Shown: piece by piece, positions 26,346 through 37,362 of the stretch
Position numbering within the stretch: the stretch's first letter is position 1
Layout of the letters: every line of letters begins with the position of its first letter
Assembly (NCBI RefSeq): GCF_016526145.1
Contig: NZ_JADDUE010000006.1
Location: forward strand, 62,001-126,000
Reading direction: 5' to 3'
DNA from: Saccharopolyspora galaxeae
GTDB taxonomy: Bacteria; Actinomycetota; Actinomycetes; Mycobacteriales; Pseudonocardiaceae
Length of the DNA: 64,000 bases
The notes under the pieces: model-generated
What the model was told of the DNA's origin: nothing
Seen by the model: only the letters and a program-made list of their open reading frames with translations
Databases searched by the model: none
Position numbers and translations under genes: made by a program

Positions 26346-27578
26346 TCAAACGAGCCAGACCGCGGTGTTGCCCGGCAACCGGTCGCCGTCCAGTTCTCCG
26401 CTGGAGAGCAACACCTCTCCCGGAGGCAACGCCACCGGGTCCGGTGAGGCGTTCAACGCGCAGGTCAGGTTGCCCGGCTGCCTGCGGAACGCGAAGCAGC
26501 CCGACGGCGCGCCGAACCAGTCCACGCGATCTCCCCGCAGCGCCGAGTGCTCCTTGCGCAGTTCCAAAGCCCGCCGGTACAGCGACAGCGCCGATGCCGG
26601 GTTCTCCAGCTGGGCCTCGACGGTGTACTCCACCCACTTCTCGTCCATCGGCCACCAGCCGGCGGGCGCGGCGGAGAAACCGAACGGCGGCTCGGAGCCT
26701 TCCCACGGCATCGGGCTGCGCACCGGCGCGCCCGAAAGCCGGCCGGAGGCGCCGGGTGGCAGCACGAGTTCCTCACCGTTGTCCAACCCGACGACCCCCG
26801 GCAGCGCCAACGTGACCAACGCCAACGCGCGCGCTTGAGCTTGCGCGGTGGCACCGCCGCCGAACCGGGCCACCGGGTGCGTCCGGTCGTCGCTGGTGGC
26901 CACCCACACCGGCCGGACCCCGAGGCCCGCCGCCGACGCGAGCATCCGCGTGATCATCTCCTGCAGCGCGCCCGCGTTGAACGCGGTGCGCCCGAGGCGC
27001 AGGTCGATGCCGATGTCCCAGTCCGGCGGTTCGTCGTAGCGGTCGAACCAGGTTTCGTCGATCAGCACCCCAACCCCGCGGTCGGGGTAGTCCGACAACA
27101 CCGGCCGCAGTGCCCGCAGCGCCTCCCGCACCGCTTCGCCTGCGGGTTCGGCGTTACCGGGGACCGCGCTGATGCGCAGGCCGTCGATGCCCCGGTCCAG
27201 CCAGAACCGCACCGCGTCCGCGAACTCCGGACGTCCGCTCAGCGCACCGGCCAGTGAGCGCTGCACCGCCACGTCCACGGCCACTCGCAGCCCGGCGTCG
27301 TGCGCCTCCTCGACGAGCAGCTCGAACGACCGCACGTCGCCCAGCACCGGGTCCACGCTGCGCCCGCGCTCATCGGTGAGCGGCGCCGCCAGCAGCGCGG
27401 TCAGCCACAGCGCGTCCACGCCGAGCAGCTCCAGGTACCCGAGCCGCCCGCGCGCACCGTCGAGATCACCGACGCCGTCCTCGCTGGAATCGGCGAACGA
27501 ACGCAGATCGACCCGGTAGAAGACCGCATCGTGCCACCACGGGGTCAAGACCCCCTGCAGCGGTGCGAACGCATTCAT
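26346..27578 (-). CDS. Degenerate GH13 (alpha-glucosidase-like) protein, probable pseudoenzyme
   Basis: A 410-residue protein, shorter than the usual ~540 for GH13 alpha-glucosidases. The barrel opening WWHDAVFYRVDLRSFADSSEDGVGDLDG is typical, but the active site is altered. Region I, normally D-x-x-x-N-H, reads VDVAVQRSLAG. Region II reads GLRISAVPG with Ser137 where the nucleophile Asp should be. The B-domain loop between regions I and II is essentially missing. Region III keeps Glu175 (LIDETW). Region IV reads ATSDDRTHP instead of NHD. The gene starts 19 bases after the globin, mirroring glbO-aglA in M. tuberculosis. Hydrolysis looks unlikely; a binding role is possible. Confidence 0.82.
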   Translation of the reverse strand: MNAFAPLQGVLTPWWHDAVFYRVDLRSFADSSEDGVGDLDGARGRLGYLELLGVDALWLTALLAAPLTDERGRSVDPVLGDVRSFELLVEEAHDAGLRVAVDVAVQRSLAGALSGRPEFADAVRFWLDRGIDGLRISAVPGNAEPAGEAVREALRALRPVLSDYPDRGVGVLIDETWFDRYDEPPDWDIGIDLRLGRTAFNAGALQEMITRMLASAAGLGVRPVWVATSDDRTHPVARFGGGATAQAQARALALVTLALPGVVGLDNGEELVLPPGASGRLSGAPVRSPMPWEGSEPPFGFSAAPAGWWPMDEKWVEYTVEAQLENPASALSLYRRALELRKEHSALRGDRVDWFGAPSGCFAFRRQPGNLTCALNASPDPVALPPGEVLLSSGELDGDRLPGNTAVWLV

Positions 27579-27597
27579 CTCCGGGACAAGCTCTCAT

Positions 27598-27990
27598 TCA
27601 GAACCAGGAGTTCATCATGCTGTGCGCTGCCATTTCCAGGTATTGCCACAGCCGCTCGCGGTGCTCCTGCGCCAGGCCGGCTTCGTCCACCGCGATGCGC
27701 ATGCAGCGCAACCAGGCGTCGCGCTCGGTCGGTCCGACCTTGAACGGGGCGTGCCGCATCCGCAGCCTCGGGTGCCCGCGCTGCTCGGAGTAGGTGGTCG
27801 GGCCACCCCAGTACTGGATCAGGAACAGCCGCAGCCGCTCCTCGGCCGGACCGAGGTCCTCCTCCGGGTAGATCGGGCGGAGCAGTTCGTCCTTGGCCAC
27901 TTCCTCGTAGAACCGCCGCACGATGAAGCGGAAGGTGGGTTCGCCGCCGACTTGCTCGTAGAAGGTCTCCGGTGCGCTCACGACTCCCAT
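27598..27990 (-). CDS. glbO: Group II truncated haemoglobin (trHbO)
   Basis: About 130 residues, essentially the whole trHbO fold: [47 protein letters not shown], and [13 protein letters not shown] with the proximal His, then ERDAWLRCM and the terminal [14 protein letters not shown]. These match M. tuberculosis GlbO closely from memory. It binds O2 tightly, and peroxidase-like or membrane-associated respiratory roles are proposed for relatives. Start is uncertain: ATG 27990 directly abuts GGGGAGG, GTG 27981 has GGGAG close by, and a GTG at 28002 extends it. It is followed 19 bases later by the degenerate GH13 gene. Confidence 0.93.
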   Translation of the reverse strand: MGVVSAPETFYEQVGGEPTFRFIVRRFYEEVAKDELLRPIYPEEDLGPAEERLRLFLIQYWGGPTTYSEQRGHPRLRMRHAPFKVGPTERDAWLRCMRIAVDEAGLAQEHRERLWQYLEMAAHSMMNSWF

Positions 27991-28012
27991 CCTCCCCTCC
28001 ACCTGGTCGATG

Positions 28013-28993
28013 TCATACCTGGGCCGTTGAGTCGTACTGCGGTCGGCCGTTCGGGTAGGGCGGGTGGATGTCCTCGTCGTCGTAAGCGCGCTTGATCTCG
28101 GCGCGCAGCCTGCGCTGCACCGACCACTGGGTGCTCGGCCGGACCTTGACCGTCAGCCGCAGCGTGATCGTGTCCGAGGTGATCTGGTCCACGCCGAGCA
28201 TCTCCGGCGGCTCGAGCACGTTCGTGGACAGCGGTTCGCGCGCGGCCGCCTCGGTCGCGACGTTCGTGGCGACCTCGATCGCCTTCTCCACGTCGCTGGA
28301 GTGCGAGACCGGGAAGTCCACCACAGCCACCGCGAAGCCCTGGCTGGAGTTGCCGACGCGCAGGATCTCGCCGTTGCGCACGTACCAGACCGTGCCGTTG
28401 AGGTCGCGCAGCGTGGTGACCCGCAGGCCCACGGCCTCGACCGTGCCGAGGGCCTCGCCGAGGTCGACGACGTCACCGACGCCGTACTGGTCCTCGACCA
28501 TCATGAACATCCCGGACAGGAAGTCCCGCACCAGGTTCTGCGCGCCGAACGCGACCGCGACACCGACCACCCCGGCCGAGGCCAGGATCGGTCCGAGCTC
28601 GATGCCCAGCGACTTCAGGATGTAGACCAGCGCGAGGCCGAAGATCAGGAACGAGGTCAGCGACTTCAGCACCGAGCCGATCGTGCGGGCGCGCTGCGCC
28701 CGCCGCTCGGAAAGCAGCGCCGCACCGGCGGATTCGCTGCGGCGTTCCTTGAGCGGCTGCAGCAGCTTCGGTGTCTTGCCGCCGTTGCCGCGGGTCAACC
28801 GGGAGATCGTCCGGTGCACGAAGTAGCGCAGCACGAGCGCGACGAGCACGATCAGCAGGATGCTCAGCGGCTTGGCGATCAGCAGGTCCGAGTACATCGC
28901 CAGCCACTGGTTGTTCGTCAGGTCGAACACCGTCTGACACCAGCTGCCGTCGTCCTGGACGCAGCTGGGTTGGGTCAACAGCGGGGGTGTCAT
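28013..28993 (-). CDS. MscS-family mechanosensitive ion channel
   Basis: A 326-residue protein: an N-terminal membrane helix (about residues 36-60, [19 protein letters not shown]), a second around 105-127, and the pore-lining helix [30 protein letters not shown] (residues about 133-162; Ala/Gly-packed TM3 as in MscS). Next comes the beta domain with [38 protein letters not shown], a strong MscS signature. It releases solutes on hypo-osmotic shock. It lies directly upstream of glbO on the same strand with a short gap, so the two may share a transcript. Confidence 0.93.
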   Translation of the reverse strand: MTPPLLTQPSCVQDDGSWCQTVFDLTNNQWLAMYSDLLIAKPLSILLIVLVALVLRYFVHRTISRLTRGNGGKTPKLLQPLKERRSESAGAALLSERRAQRARTIGSVLKSLTSFLIFGLALVYILKSLGIELGPILASAGVVGVAVAFGAQNLVRDFLSGMFMMVEDQYGVGDVVDLGEALGTVEAVGLRVTTLRDLNGTVWYVRNGEILRVGNSSQGFAVAVVDFPVSHSSDVEKAIEVATNVATEAAAREPLSTNVLEPPEMLGVDQITSDTITLRLTVKVRPSTQWSVQRRLRAEIKRAYDDEDIHPPYPNGRPQYDSTAQV

Positions 28994-29186
28994 GGGTCGG
29001 GGGTCTCCATGCTCGGGGGCTTCGATCGACCTTATGGCTCGCCGAAGACCGGGCGGAACACCTGCGCGAGTGCCGGCGGAAGCGTTTCGGGGTTTGCGGA
29101 CGCCCCGCCGTCCACAAACCCGTCGCTGTTCGCCGCCGCGCGGTGTCGCCCGTGCCTTCTGCGACGTTGTTCCGGGAAGCGACCGC

Positions 29187-31271
29187 TCAGGCGAGGGGGA
29201 GCCCGGTGGCCTCCGCTAGGAAGGCGATCTGGTCGGTCGCGAGCCCCACGGTACGCGACACCGATCGCGCGGAATGTCCCACCTCGGTCTCCCTGCGCAG
29301 CAAAACCGGCCGCTGCGCCGGATCCGAACTCGTCGCGTGCTGCAGCGCCGCGCACATCTTGCGCGCGTGGTTCGGATCCACCCGGGTGTCCGATTCGTAG
29401 ACGGTCAGCAGCACGGCCGGGTAAGCGGTGCCTTCGGTGACCGCGTGGTACGGCGAGTAGGACAGCAGCCAGTCCAGCTCTTCCGGATCCTCGGCCGTGC
29501 CGTACTCGTCGTTCCAGGTGCGGCCCAGCAGGAACTTCTCGTAGCGCACCATGTCCAGCAGCGGCGCGGAGCACACCACCGCGCGGTACAGCTCCGGGCG
29601 CTGGGTCAGCGCGGCGCCCACCAGCAGACCGCCGTTGGAGCCGCCGGTGATCGCCAGTTGACCCGGCGTGGTCCAGCCGGTCTCGATCAGGTGCTCTGCC
29701 GCGGCGTGGAAGTCGTCGAAGACGTTCTGCTTGCTCTCCCGCATCCCGGCCCGGTGCCACTGCTGGCCTTCTTCGCCGCCGCCGCGCAGCGACGGCTCCG
29801 CCCACACGCCGCCCGCGGCGACCCAGGACAGGGCGATGGTGGAGTAGCCGGGCTCCATCGACAGCGAGAAGCCGCCGTAGCCGGTGAGCATCGCCGGGCG
29901 CGGGTGGTCCGGTTCGCGGGCGGGCGCGAGCACGAACATCCGCACCGCGGTGCCGTCCTTGGAGGTGTAGGTGACCTGCGAGGTGTGCACCTCCGGCAGG
30001 TCCACCGCGCCCGGAGCGCGTTCGGCGATCCGCGTGCGGCCCTCGGCCCGCGAGTACACGTGCACGCACGGCGGGGTCGCGAAGTCCGTCCAGCCGATCC
30101 ACAACCGGTCCGCGTCGCCGTCGGTGTCCTCGTCGAGCGTGGTGAGCGCGGTGATCTGGCCGGTGCCCGGCAGCGGCACGTCCGCGGTGCGCTCACCGGT
30201 GACCGGGTCGTGCAGCGTCAGCTCGGAGACCGCGTGCCTGTTGCGCAGCACCACCAGCTTCGGGTCGTCGGTGCCGTCGTCGAACCAGCGCACCGCCTCC
30301 AGCACCGAGTCCGGTTCCTCCGGGATCAGTTCCGTCCAGTTCTGCGGCTCCGGCTCTTCCGGGTCGGCCACGCACAGCCGCCAGCGGTCCGCGCCCAGCG
30401 TCGTCAGCACGTACAGCCGCCCGTCCCGCTCCACCCAGGCCGAGACCTCGACGTCCGCGGAGATGTCCACGATCTGCCGAAGCTCGCCCCCGGTGGTCAG
30501 ATCGGCGATCCACACCGAGTCGCGCGGGGCGGTGCCCGGACTCCCCCCGACCAGCAGCCAGCGGCCGTCCCGCGAGACGCCGGTGCCGTAGTAGAAGGTG
30601 TGGTCCAGGCCGTCGCCGTGGATCAGCTCGTCGTCGTCCGGGTGCCTGCCGATGAGGTGCCGCCACACCCTGCGGTGAAACTGCTCCTCGCCGTCCGGAA
30701 CCGCTTCCGGCGGCAGCCTGCGCACGTAGAAGAACTCCGCGCCGCCGGGCAGCCAGGAGATCGACGAGTAGCGGCACCGGTCGATGGGGCCTTCGAGCTG
30801 CTCACCGGTGGTCACGTCCAGCACGTACAGCAGCGATTCCTCGTCGCCGCCGACCGAGATCTGGTACGCCAGCCGCTCGCCCTCCAAGCTCGGCGACCAG
30901 CTGTCCAGCGTCGTCAGCCCGCTCGGGTCGATGGTCGTCACGTCCAGCAACGGGCGTTCCGAGCCGTCGCTTTCCCGCAGGTACAGCACCGGGAATTCCT
31001 GCCCGGGATCGCGGCGGGTGAAGAACGCCCGGCCTGCCCGCCAAACCGGGGCGGAGACCGAACCGGCCGAGAGCAGCGAACGCAGCCGCTCGCCGGTTTC
31101 GGCGCGGCCGGGAAGCTCCTCCAGCCAGGCGCGAGCCAGCTCGTCCTGCGATTTGGACCAGGACTCGGTCCGCGGGTCCGCGGGGTCCTCGAGCCACCGG
31201 TACGGGTCGGCGACCCGCCTTCCGTGCAGCTCGTCGACGGTGTCAGCGCGTTCGGCGGGGGGATACGACAT
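29187..31271 (-). CDS. Prolyl oligopeptidase family serine peptidase (S9A)
   Basis: A 694-residue enzyme: N-terminal RVADPYRWLEDPADPRTESW, a seven-bladed propeller region (about residues 65-390), then the alpha/beta-hydrolase domain. The nucleophile Ser is in ITGGSNGGLLVGAAL, the Asp in LLTVYESDTRVDPNHARKM and the His in ETEVGHSARSVS, so the triad is intact. It cleaves short peptides after proline. No signal peptide is seen. ATG 31271 is preferred because relatives begin MSYPPA; a GTG at 31292 is the alternative. It is transcribed away from the HNH endonuclease gene. Confidence 0.94.
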   Translation of the reverse strand: MSYPPAERADTVDELHGRRVADPYRWLEDPADPRTESWSKSQDELARAWLEELPGRAETGERLRSLLSAGSVSAPVWRAGRAFFTRRDPGQEFPVLYLRESDGSERPLLDVTTIDPSGLTTLDSWSPSLEGERLAYQISVGGDEESLLYVLDVTTGEQLEGPIDRCRYSSISWLPGGAEFFYVRRLPPEAVPDGEEQFHRRVWRHLIGRHPDDDELIHGDGLDHTFYYGTGVSRDGRWLLVGGSPGTAPRDSVWIADLTTGGELRQIVDISADVEVSAWVERDGRLYVLTTLGADRWRLCVADPEEPEPQNWTELIPEEPDSVLEAVRWFDDGTDDPKLVVLRNRHAVSELTLHDPVTGERTADVPLPGTGQITALTTLDEDTDGDADRLWIGWTDFATPPCVHVYSRAEGRTRIAERAPGAVDLPEVHTSQVTYTSKDGTAVRMFVLAPAREPDHPRPAMLTGYGGFSLSMEPGYSTIALSWVAAGGVWAEPSLRGGGEEGQQWHRAGMRESKQNVFDDFHAAAEHLIETGWTTPGQLAITGGSNGGLLVGAALTQRPELYRAVVCSAPLLDMVRYEKFLLGRTWNDEYGTAEDPEELDWLLSYSPYHAVTEGTAYPAVLLTVYESDTRVDPNHARKMCAALQHATSSDPAQRPVLLRRETEVGHSARSVSRTVGLATDQIAFLAEATGLPLA

Positions 31272-31559
31272 GGGCGGCGCAACCTTGCTCACGTCCGCCG
31301 ACGATACGGGTGCGAAGCGTCGCCGCGGCGGCCTCGCCGCGGTGTCGGGCGAATTCACCCTGAACGATCAACATCCGAAGCAATACGATCGGCGTGGGTA
31401 CCGGCGGTCGTGCCCGGCGTCCACGGGCGGGCCCGGTGTTCCCCGGCAGTCGTAGCGATCTCCGCATCGACACCGCGCCGCTAGCACGTGGCGAATCACA
31501 CGTGCGTTCGGGGCAGCGTCTGTGGTCGACTGGTCCTGCCGAACGGTGGAGGTGGTCGC

Positions 31560-32189
31560 GTGCCCGACCGAAAACCGACTCCGACGGGCGCAGCCCACGG
31601 GCTGGCGCCCCGGACCGGGCTGTGCTCGGTTCCGTCCCGGACTGCCGGACCGTCGGGTGATCCTCCCGCGTCGTGGCGCAAGCGGCGGGTGCTGCTGCTG
31701 AACACGACCTTCGAGCCGCTGACCGCGCTTCCGCTGCGCCGGGCCATCGTGCTGCTGGTCTGCGGCAAGGCCGAGGTGGTGCACGGCGACTCCGCGGGGC
31801 TGATGCTGCATTCGGCCACCGCCAGCCACCAGGTGCCGTCCGTGATCCGGTTGAGCAACTTCGTGCGGGTGCCCTACCGCGGCCGGGTGCCGCTCACCCG
31901 CTCCGCGCTGATGCACCGCGACGGGCACCGCTGCGTGTACTGCGGAGTTCGCGCCGAGACGATCGACCACGTGGTACCGCGCAGCCGGGGTGGCCCGCAC
32001 GCCTGGGAGAACTGCGTCGCCTGCTGCACCAAGTGCAACCACCGCAAAGCGGACAAGACGCTGAGCGAGCTGGGCTGGTCGTTGCCGGTGGCGCCGCGTG
32101 CGCCGCGCGGGCGGAACTGGCGGTTGATCGCGGGCCTGACGGAGACCGATCCGCAGTGGCTGCCGTACTTGGGTGAGGCCGCGGCGTAG
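31560..32189 (+). CDS. HNH endonuclease
   Basis: A 209-residue protein. The C-terminal half carries a zinc-supported HNH fold: RDGHRCVYCGVRAETIDHVVPRSRGG (first Cys pair, then the catalytic His in DHVVPRS), ENCVACCTKCNHRKADKT (second Cys pair and the second His). The N-terminal part includes VLLLNTTFEPLTALPLRRAIVLLVCGKAEVV, the standard fusion in this actinobacterial family (Rv2469c-like). Target DNA is unknown. GTG 31560 has GGAGG 8 bases upstream; a GTG at 31488 would add 24 residues. Its stop lies 9 bases from the end of the convergent repeat-protein gene. Confidence 0.92.
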   Translation: MPDRKPTPTGAAHGLAPRTGLCSVPSRTAGPSGDPPASWRKRRVLLLNTTFEPLTALPLRRAIVLLVCGKAEVVHGDSAGLMLHSATASHQVPSVIRLSNFVRVPYRGRVPLTRSALMHRDGHRCVYCGVRAETIDHVVPRSRGGPHAWENCVACCTKCNHRKADKTLSELGWSLPVAPRAPRGRNWRLIAGLTETDPQWLPYLGEAAA

Positions 32190-32198
32190 CCGCCGCAC

Positions 32199-33485
32199 TC
32201 AGGCCGCCGCACCGGCGAGCTCCGCACCGCCGCTGATCCGGACCCCGCGGTCCGCGCCGCTGATCCGGACCCCGCGGTTTTCGCCGCTGATGCGGACGCC
32301 GCGTTGCGCTTCGCCGGCCCGCAAGCCCGACTGCCCGCTGATGCGCACTCCGCGCTCGGTTCCGCTGATCCGGACACCGCGTTGCTCGCCGCTGATCCGC
32401 ACACCGGCCGCAGCGCTGATCCGCACGCCATGCTGGCCGCTGATCCGCACGCCATGCTGCGCACCGCTGATCCGCACGCCGGCTTGCCCGCTGATGCGCA
32501 CCCCGCGGTCTGCGCCGCTGATCCGCACACCGTGGGCCGCGCTGATCCGCACACCGTGGGCCGCGCTGGTCCGCACGCCGCTGTGCCCGCTGATCCGGAC
32601 ACCGCGCTGCTCGCCGCTGATCCGCACACCGGCCGCACCGCTGATCCGGACGCCGCTGCTGATGCGCACGCCGCTGCGCGCCTCGGCCGGGCTCACGCCT
32701 GCGCGCTCATCCAGGACACCGTTCCGGCCGCTGATCCGTACTCCGTGCCCGCTGATCCGCACGCCTTCGCGGCCGCTGCTCCGCACGCCGTGCAGCGCCT
32801 CGATCCGGCGCCTGCGCTTCTGGCCGCTGATGCGCACGCCCGCGGAGCTGATCCGAACTCCGCTGCGACCGCTGATCCGGACGCCGCGCTGCCCGCTGAT
32901 GCGGACGCCACTGCGCGCGTCGACCCGGTTCCCGTCGGTGCCGCTGATGCGCACCCCGGTTCGCTGGTCAACGACGCTCGCCCGGTGCTCCTGACCGCTG
33001 ATGCGCACGCCCGCCTGCCCCAGGATGCCGACGCCTGCCTGACCGCTGGTGCGCACCCCGCGCTGCGCACCGCTGATCCGGACGCCGTGCTGGCCGCTGA
33101 TGCGCACCCCGCGCTCCGCGCTGCTGATGCGCACCCCGCGCTCGATCGCGCTGATGCGGACACCGCTGCGACCGCTGATTCGGACACCGCGCTGCTCACC
33201 GCTGATGCGCACGCCTGCCGCGGCGCTGATTCGGACCCCGGCCCGGCTGCTGATGCGCACGCCCCGCTCGGCGCCGCTGATGCGGACTCCGCGCTCGATC
33301 GCGCTGATGCGGACACCGGCCCGCGCGCTGATCCGCACGCCCCGCTCGGCGCTGATGCGGACACCGCGGTCGTCGCCGCTGATCCGAACACCCGACGCCG
33401 TGTGCACACCGTGTTCGGCAAGCGGCTGCGAGCTTGTCGAAAGAGTGAGAGTATTACGCTGAGCGGCGGTTTTGATGATCGACAT
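32199..33485 (-). CDS. GVRIS-repeat protein: about 44 tandem 8-9 residue repeats, unknown function
   Basis: A 428-residue protein I cannot assign to a known family. After a 31-residue Ser/Thr-rich leader (no signal peptide, no membrane helix), residues 32-419 are 44 tandem units of consensus GVRISG-x-x-(R); about 37 keep GVRIS exactly, and units are mostly 8 or 9 residues. The tail is GAELAGAAA. There is no Cys, Trp, Tyr or Phe. Val and Ile alternate with Arg and Ser, so each unit can form a strand with a hydrophobic inner face and an Arg/Ser outer face, turning at Gly: a beta-solenoid or amyloid-like fibre is my inference. The ATG at 33485 has GGAGG 7 bases upstream. Isoleucine is always ATC, but Val and Arg codons vary, pointing to selection at the protein level. 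Confidence 0.85.
   Translation of the reverse strand: MSIIKTAAQRNTLTLSTSSQPLAEHGVHTASGVRISGDDRGVRISAERGVRISARAGVRISAIERGVRISGAERGVRISSRAGVRISAAAGVRISGEQRGVRISGRSGVRISAIERGVRISSAERGVRISGQHGVRISGAQRGVRTSGQAGVGILGQAGVRISGQEHRASVVDQRTGVRISGTDGNRVDARSGVRISGQRGVRISGRSGVRISSAGVRISGQKRRRRIEALHGVRSSGREGVRISGHGVRISGRNGVLDERAGVSPAEARSGVRISSGVRISGAAGVRISGEQRGVRISGHSGVRTSAAHGVRISAAHGVRISGADRGVRISGQAGVRISGAQHGVRISGQHGVRISAAAGVRISGEQRGVRISGTERGVRISGQSGLRAGEAQRGVRISGENRGVRISGADRGVRISGGAELAGAAA
32229..33392 (-). repeat. Tandem 24/27-bp coding repeat array (GVRIS units)
   Basis: The DNA of the repeat protein is a chain of 24-bp and 27-bp units whose plus-strand core is GCTGATSCGSACSCC-like (ATC and AGC codons fixed, neighbours varying at wobble positions). 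Units 14-27 (protein residues 143-277) are degenerate and irregular (6-18 residues). Units 1-13 and 28-44 are regular. A block of consecutive units ending AAA, GEQR, G recurs at units 7-9 and 37-39, and nearly so at 28-30, indicating segmental duplication. Confidence 0.95.
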
Positions 33486-33896
33486 GGTGTGCCTCCTGCG
33501 CTTGAATAGCCGAGTTATGGGCAAGTGATCAAATATGCAAGGCCCATACAGGTGAAAAACTAGAAGCGCGCAAGGGCTCGAACAAGCCGCCAACTCGCCG
33601 TCCACTGCAACCTTCTGGATGGGCTCCATTCGGCCGCGATCATTAGTCTGAAAGAGTTACCTTACGTGAGACATAACACGGTTGACTAGTGACGTTCAGT
33701 AGTTCAACTCCTGCTCACGCCCGTTGTGAACACTCGCTGTAGCTGAACTTTTGGCCACTGAATACATAAAGTGATAACGGCTGGAGGCGGTGCCGATCGC
33801 GGCAGGAGCGGTCAGCGGCGAACAACGGCGCGGCCGCCGCGACAAGCCCGCATGGACCCGTCCCATCGGACGAAGTGATCGGCTACCGTACGGCTC
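33486..33896. promoter_or_regulatory. Low-GC divergent intergenic region of the repeat protein and ctaJ
   Basis: A 411-base gene-free stretch markedly richer in A and T than its surroundings (for example GATCAAATATGCAA, TACATAAAGTGATAA). Reading toward the repeat gene, TTGATC and TATTCA with 18-base spacing lie just before its ribosome site and could be a promoter. Reading the other way, the region must hold the ctaJ promoter. An imperfect inverted repeat GTTGACT...AGTTCAAC lies near 33681-33708. Promoter calls are tentative. Confidence 0.45.
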
Positions 33897-34136
33897 GTGA
33901 CTGTCGTGGAGACCTTGCTCGTCCTGGTGGCGATCCCAGCGGCCGTGTACGGCCTCGCCACGCTGATCGCGCTGTGGCCGAAGCTGACCCGCAACCGCTA
34001 CCGCGCCGGCCAGGACTGGAACTTCGACCCGGTCTTCTGGGTCGCCGACCCGGCGAGCACGAGCACTGCGCCGGAAGGCGCCGCTTCCGCGCGGCCTGCC
34101 AGCACCGATCGGGGAGGCGCACATGGGAACTGGTGA
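33897..34136 (+). CDS. ctaJ: aa3-type cytochrome oxidase small subunit CtaJ-like protein
   Basis: A 79-residue protein with one N-terminal membrane helix (VETLLVLVAIPAAVYGLATLIAL, residues 3-25) followed by the conserved RYRAGQDWNFDPVFWVADP. This matches the small actinobacterial subunit called CtaJ in the mycobacterial aa3 oxidase supercomplex, which lies next to a DUF5130 gene. The GTG at 33897 is the first codon able to start the helix. It overlaps the DUF5130 gene by 14 bases, so both are probably co-translated. The last 25 residues are Ala/Ser-rich and poorly conserved. Confidence 0.8.
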   Translation: MTVVETLLVLVAIPAAVYGLATLIALWPKLTRNRYRAGQDWNFDPVFWVADPASTSTAPEGAASARPASTDRGGAHGNW

Positions 34137-34632
34137 GATCGCTACGCCCGGGCACGACCCGGACGGGCAACCGTCGGAATCCGAACTCGCCACCGGTGAG
34201 GTGCTGACCGCCACCGGACGACTGTCGATCGCCCGCCGGGTCGAACCGCAGCGGCCGAAGCTGCCGTTCAGCCCGGCGCAGCTCGCCCGGATCGACGAGG
34301 CCCTGACGCTGTCCAGCCGCAGCACCGGGCTGGAGTTCGCGATCTACCTCGGCGACCTGGGCGAGGACACCCGGGAGTTCGCGGGCGGGCTGCACGCCAA
34401 CCTCGGTGCGCGGGCCGCGGAAGGGGTGCTGGTCGCGGTGTCGCCGCAGCAGCGGCGCGTGGAGATCGTCACCGGCGAGGAGTCCAAGCGCCGGGTGCCG
34501 GACCGCAGCTGCCAGCTCGCCCTGATGAGCATGGTCGCGTCGTTCAAGGAAGGCGAACTGCTCGAAGGACTCATCAGCGCGTTGCGGATGCTGTCCGACG
34601 CCGCAGGAACGCAGCACTCCGCGGCGCACTGA
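34123..34632 (+). CDS. DUF5130 (TPM-like domain) protein
   Basis: A 169-residue protein. After a variable N-terminus (residues 1-45), LPFSPAQLARIDEALTLSSRSTGLEFAIYLGDLGEDTREFA and AAEGVLVAVSPQQRRVEIVTGEESKRRVPDRSCQLALMSMVASFKEGELLEGL match DUF5130, a relative of the TPM domain. No signal peptide or membrane helix is evident. Function is unknown; constant pairing with ctaJ suggests a link to the respiratory chain. Equivalent in position to Rv2468c. Confidence 0.85.
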   Translation: MGTGEIATPGHDPDGQPSESELATGEVLTATGRLSIARRVEPQRPKLPFSPAQLARIDEALTLSSRSTGLEFAIYLGDLGEDTREFAGGLHANLGARAAEGVLVAVSPQQRRVEIVTGEESKRRVPDRSCQLALMSMVASFKEGELLEGLISALRMLSDAAGTQHSAAH

Positions 34633-34734
34633 TCGCTTCCCGGCGAATCCCGTCGGGATCGTGGCGGTTGCGTACCCGGTCGGCCGCCGGGGACGACAGG
34701 GGATCGCGGCGTAGACGAGCACCAATGGAGCACG

Positions 34735-34766
34735 AGAAGGGCGGGCCTGATCAGGCCCGCCCTTCT
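34735..34766. terminator. Bidirectional terminator between DUF5130 and pepN
   Basis: A perfect 13-bp inverted repeat, AGAAGGGCGGGCC / GGCCCGCCCTTCT, with a 6-base loop, in the gap between two convergent genes. It can stop transcription from both sides. Confidence 0.88.
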
Positions 34767-34782
34767 GGCGTCCGGAGACCGG

Positions 34783-37362
<2,580 letters not shown>

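Noticed and set aside
32229-33392. CRISPR array
   Set aside because: The array has short 24/27-bp coding units with no constant spacer/repeat alternation, and no cas genes are present.
32173-33509. Plus-strand frames across the repeat array giving RTPR/LIRTP or ADPHA repeats
   Set aside because: They mirror the DNA periodicity. The minus-strand frame has a proper ribosome site, a non-repeat N-terminus, conserved peptide despite wobble changes, and a clean stop.
33696-34325. A 209-codon minus-strand frame across the low-GC region and DUF5130
   Set aside because: No family similarity; it overlaps the conserved CtaJ-DUF5130 genes and its codon pattern changes abruptly at the AT-rich part.
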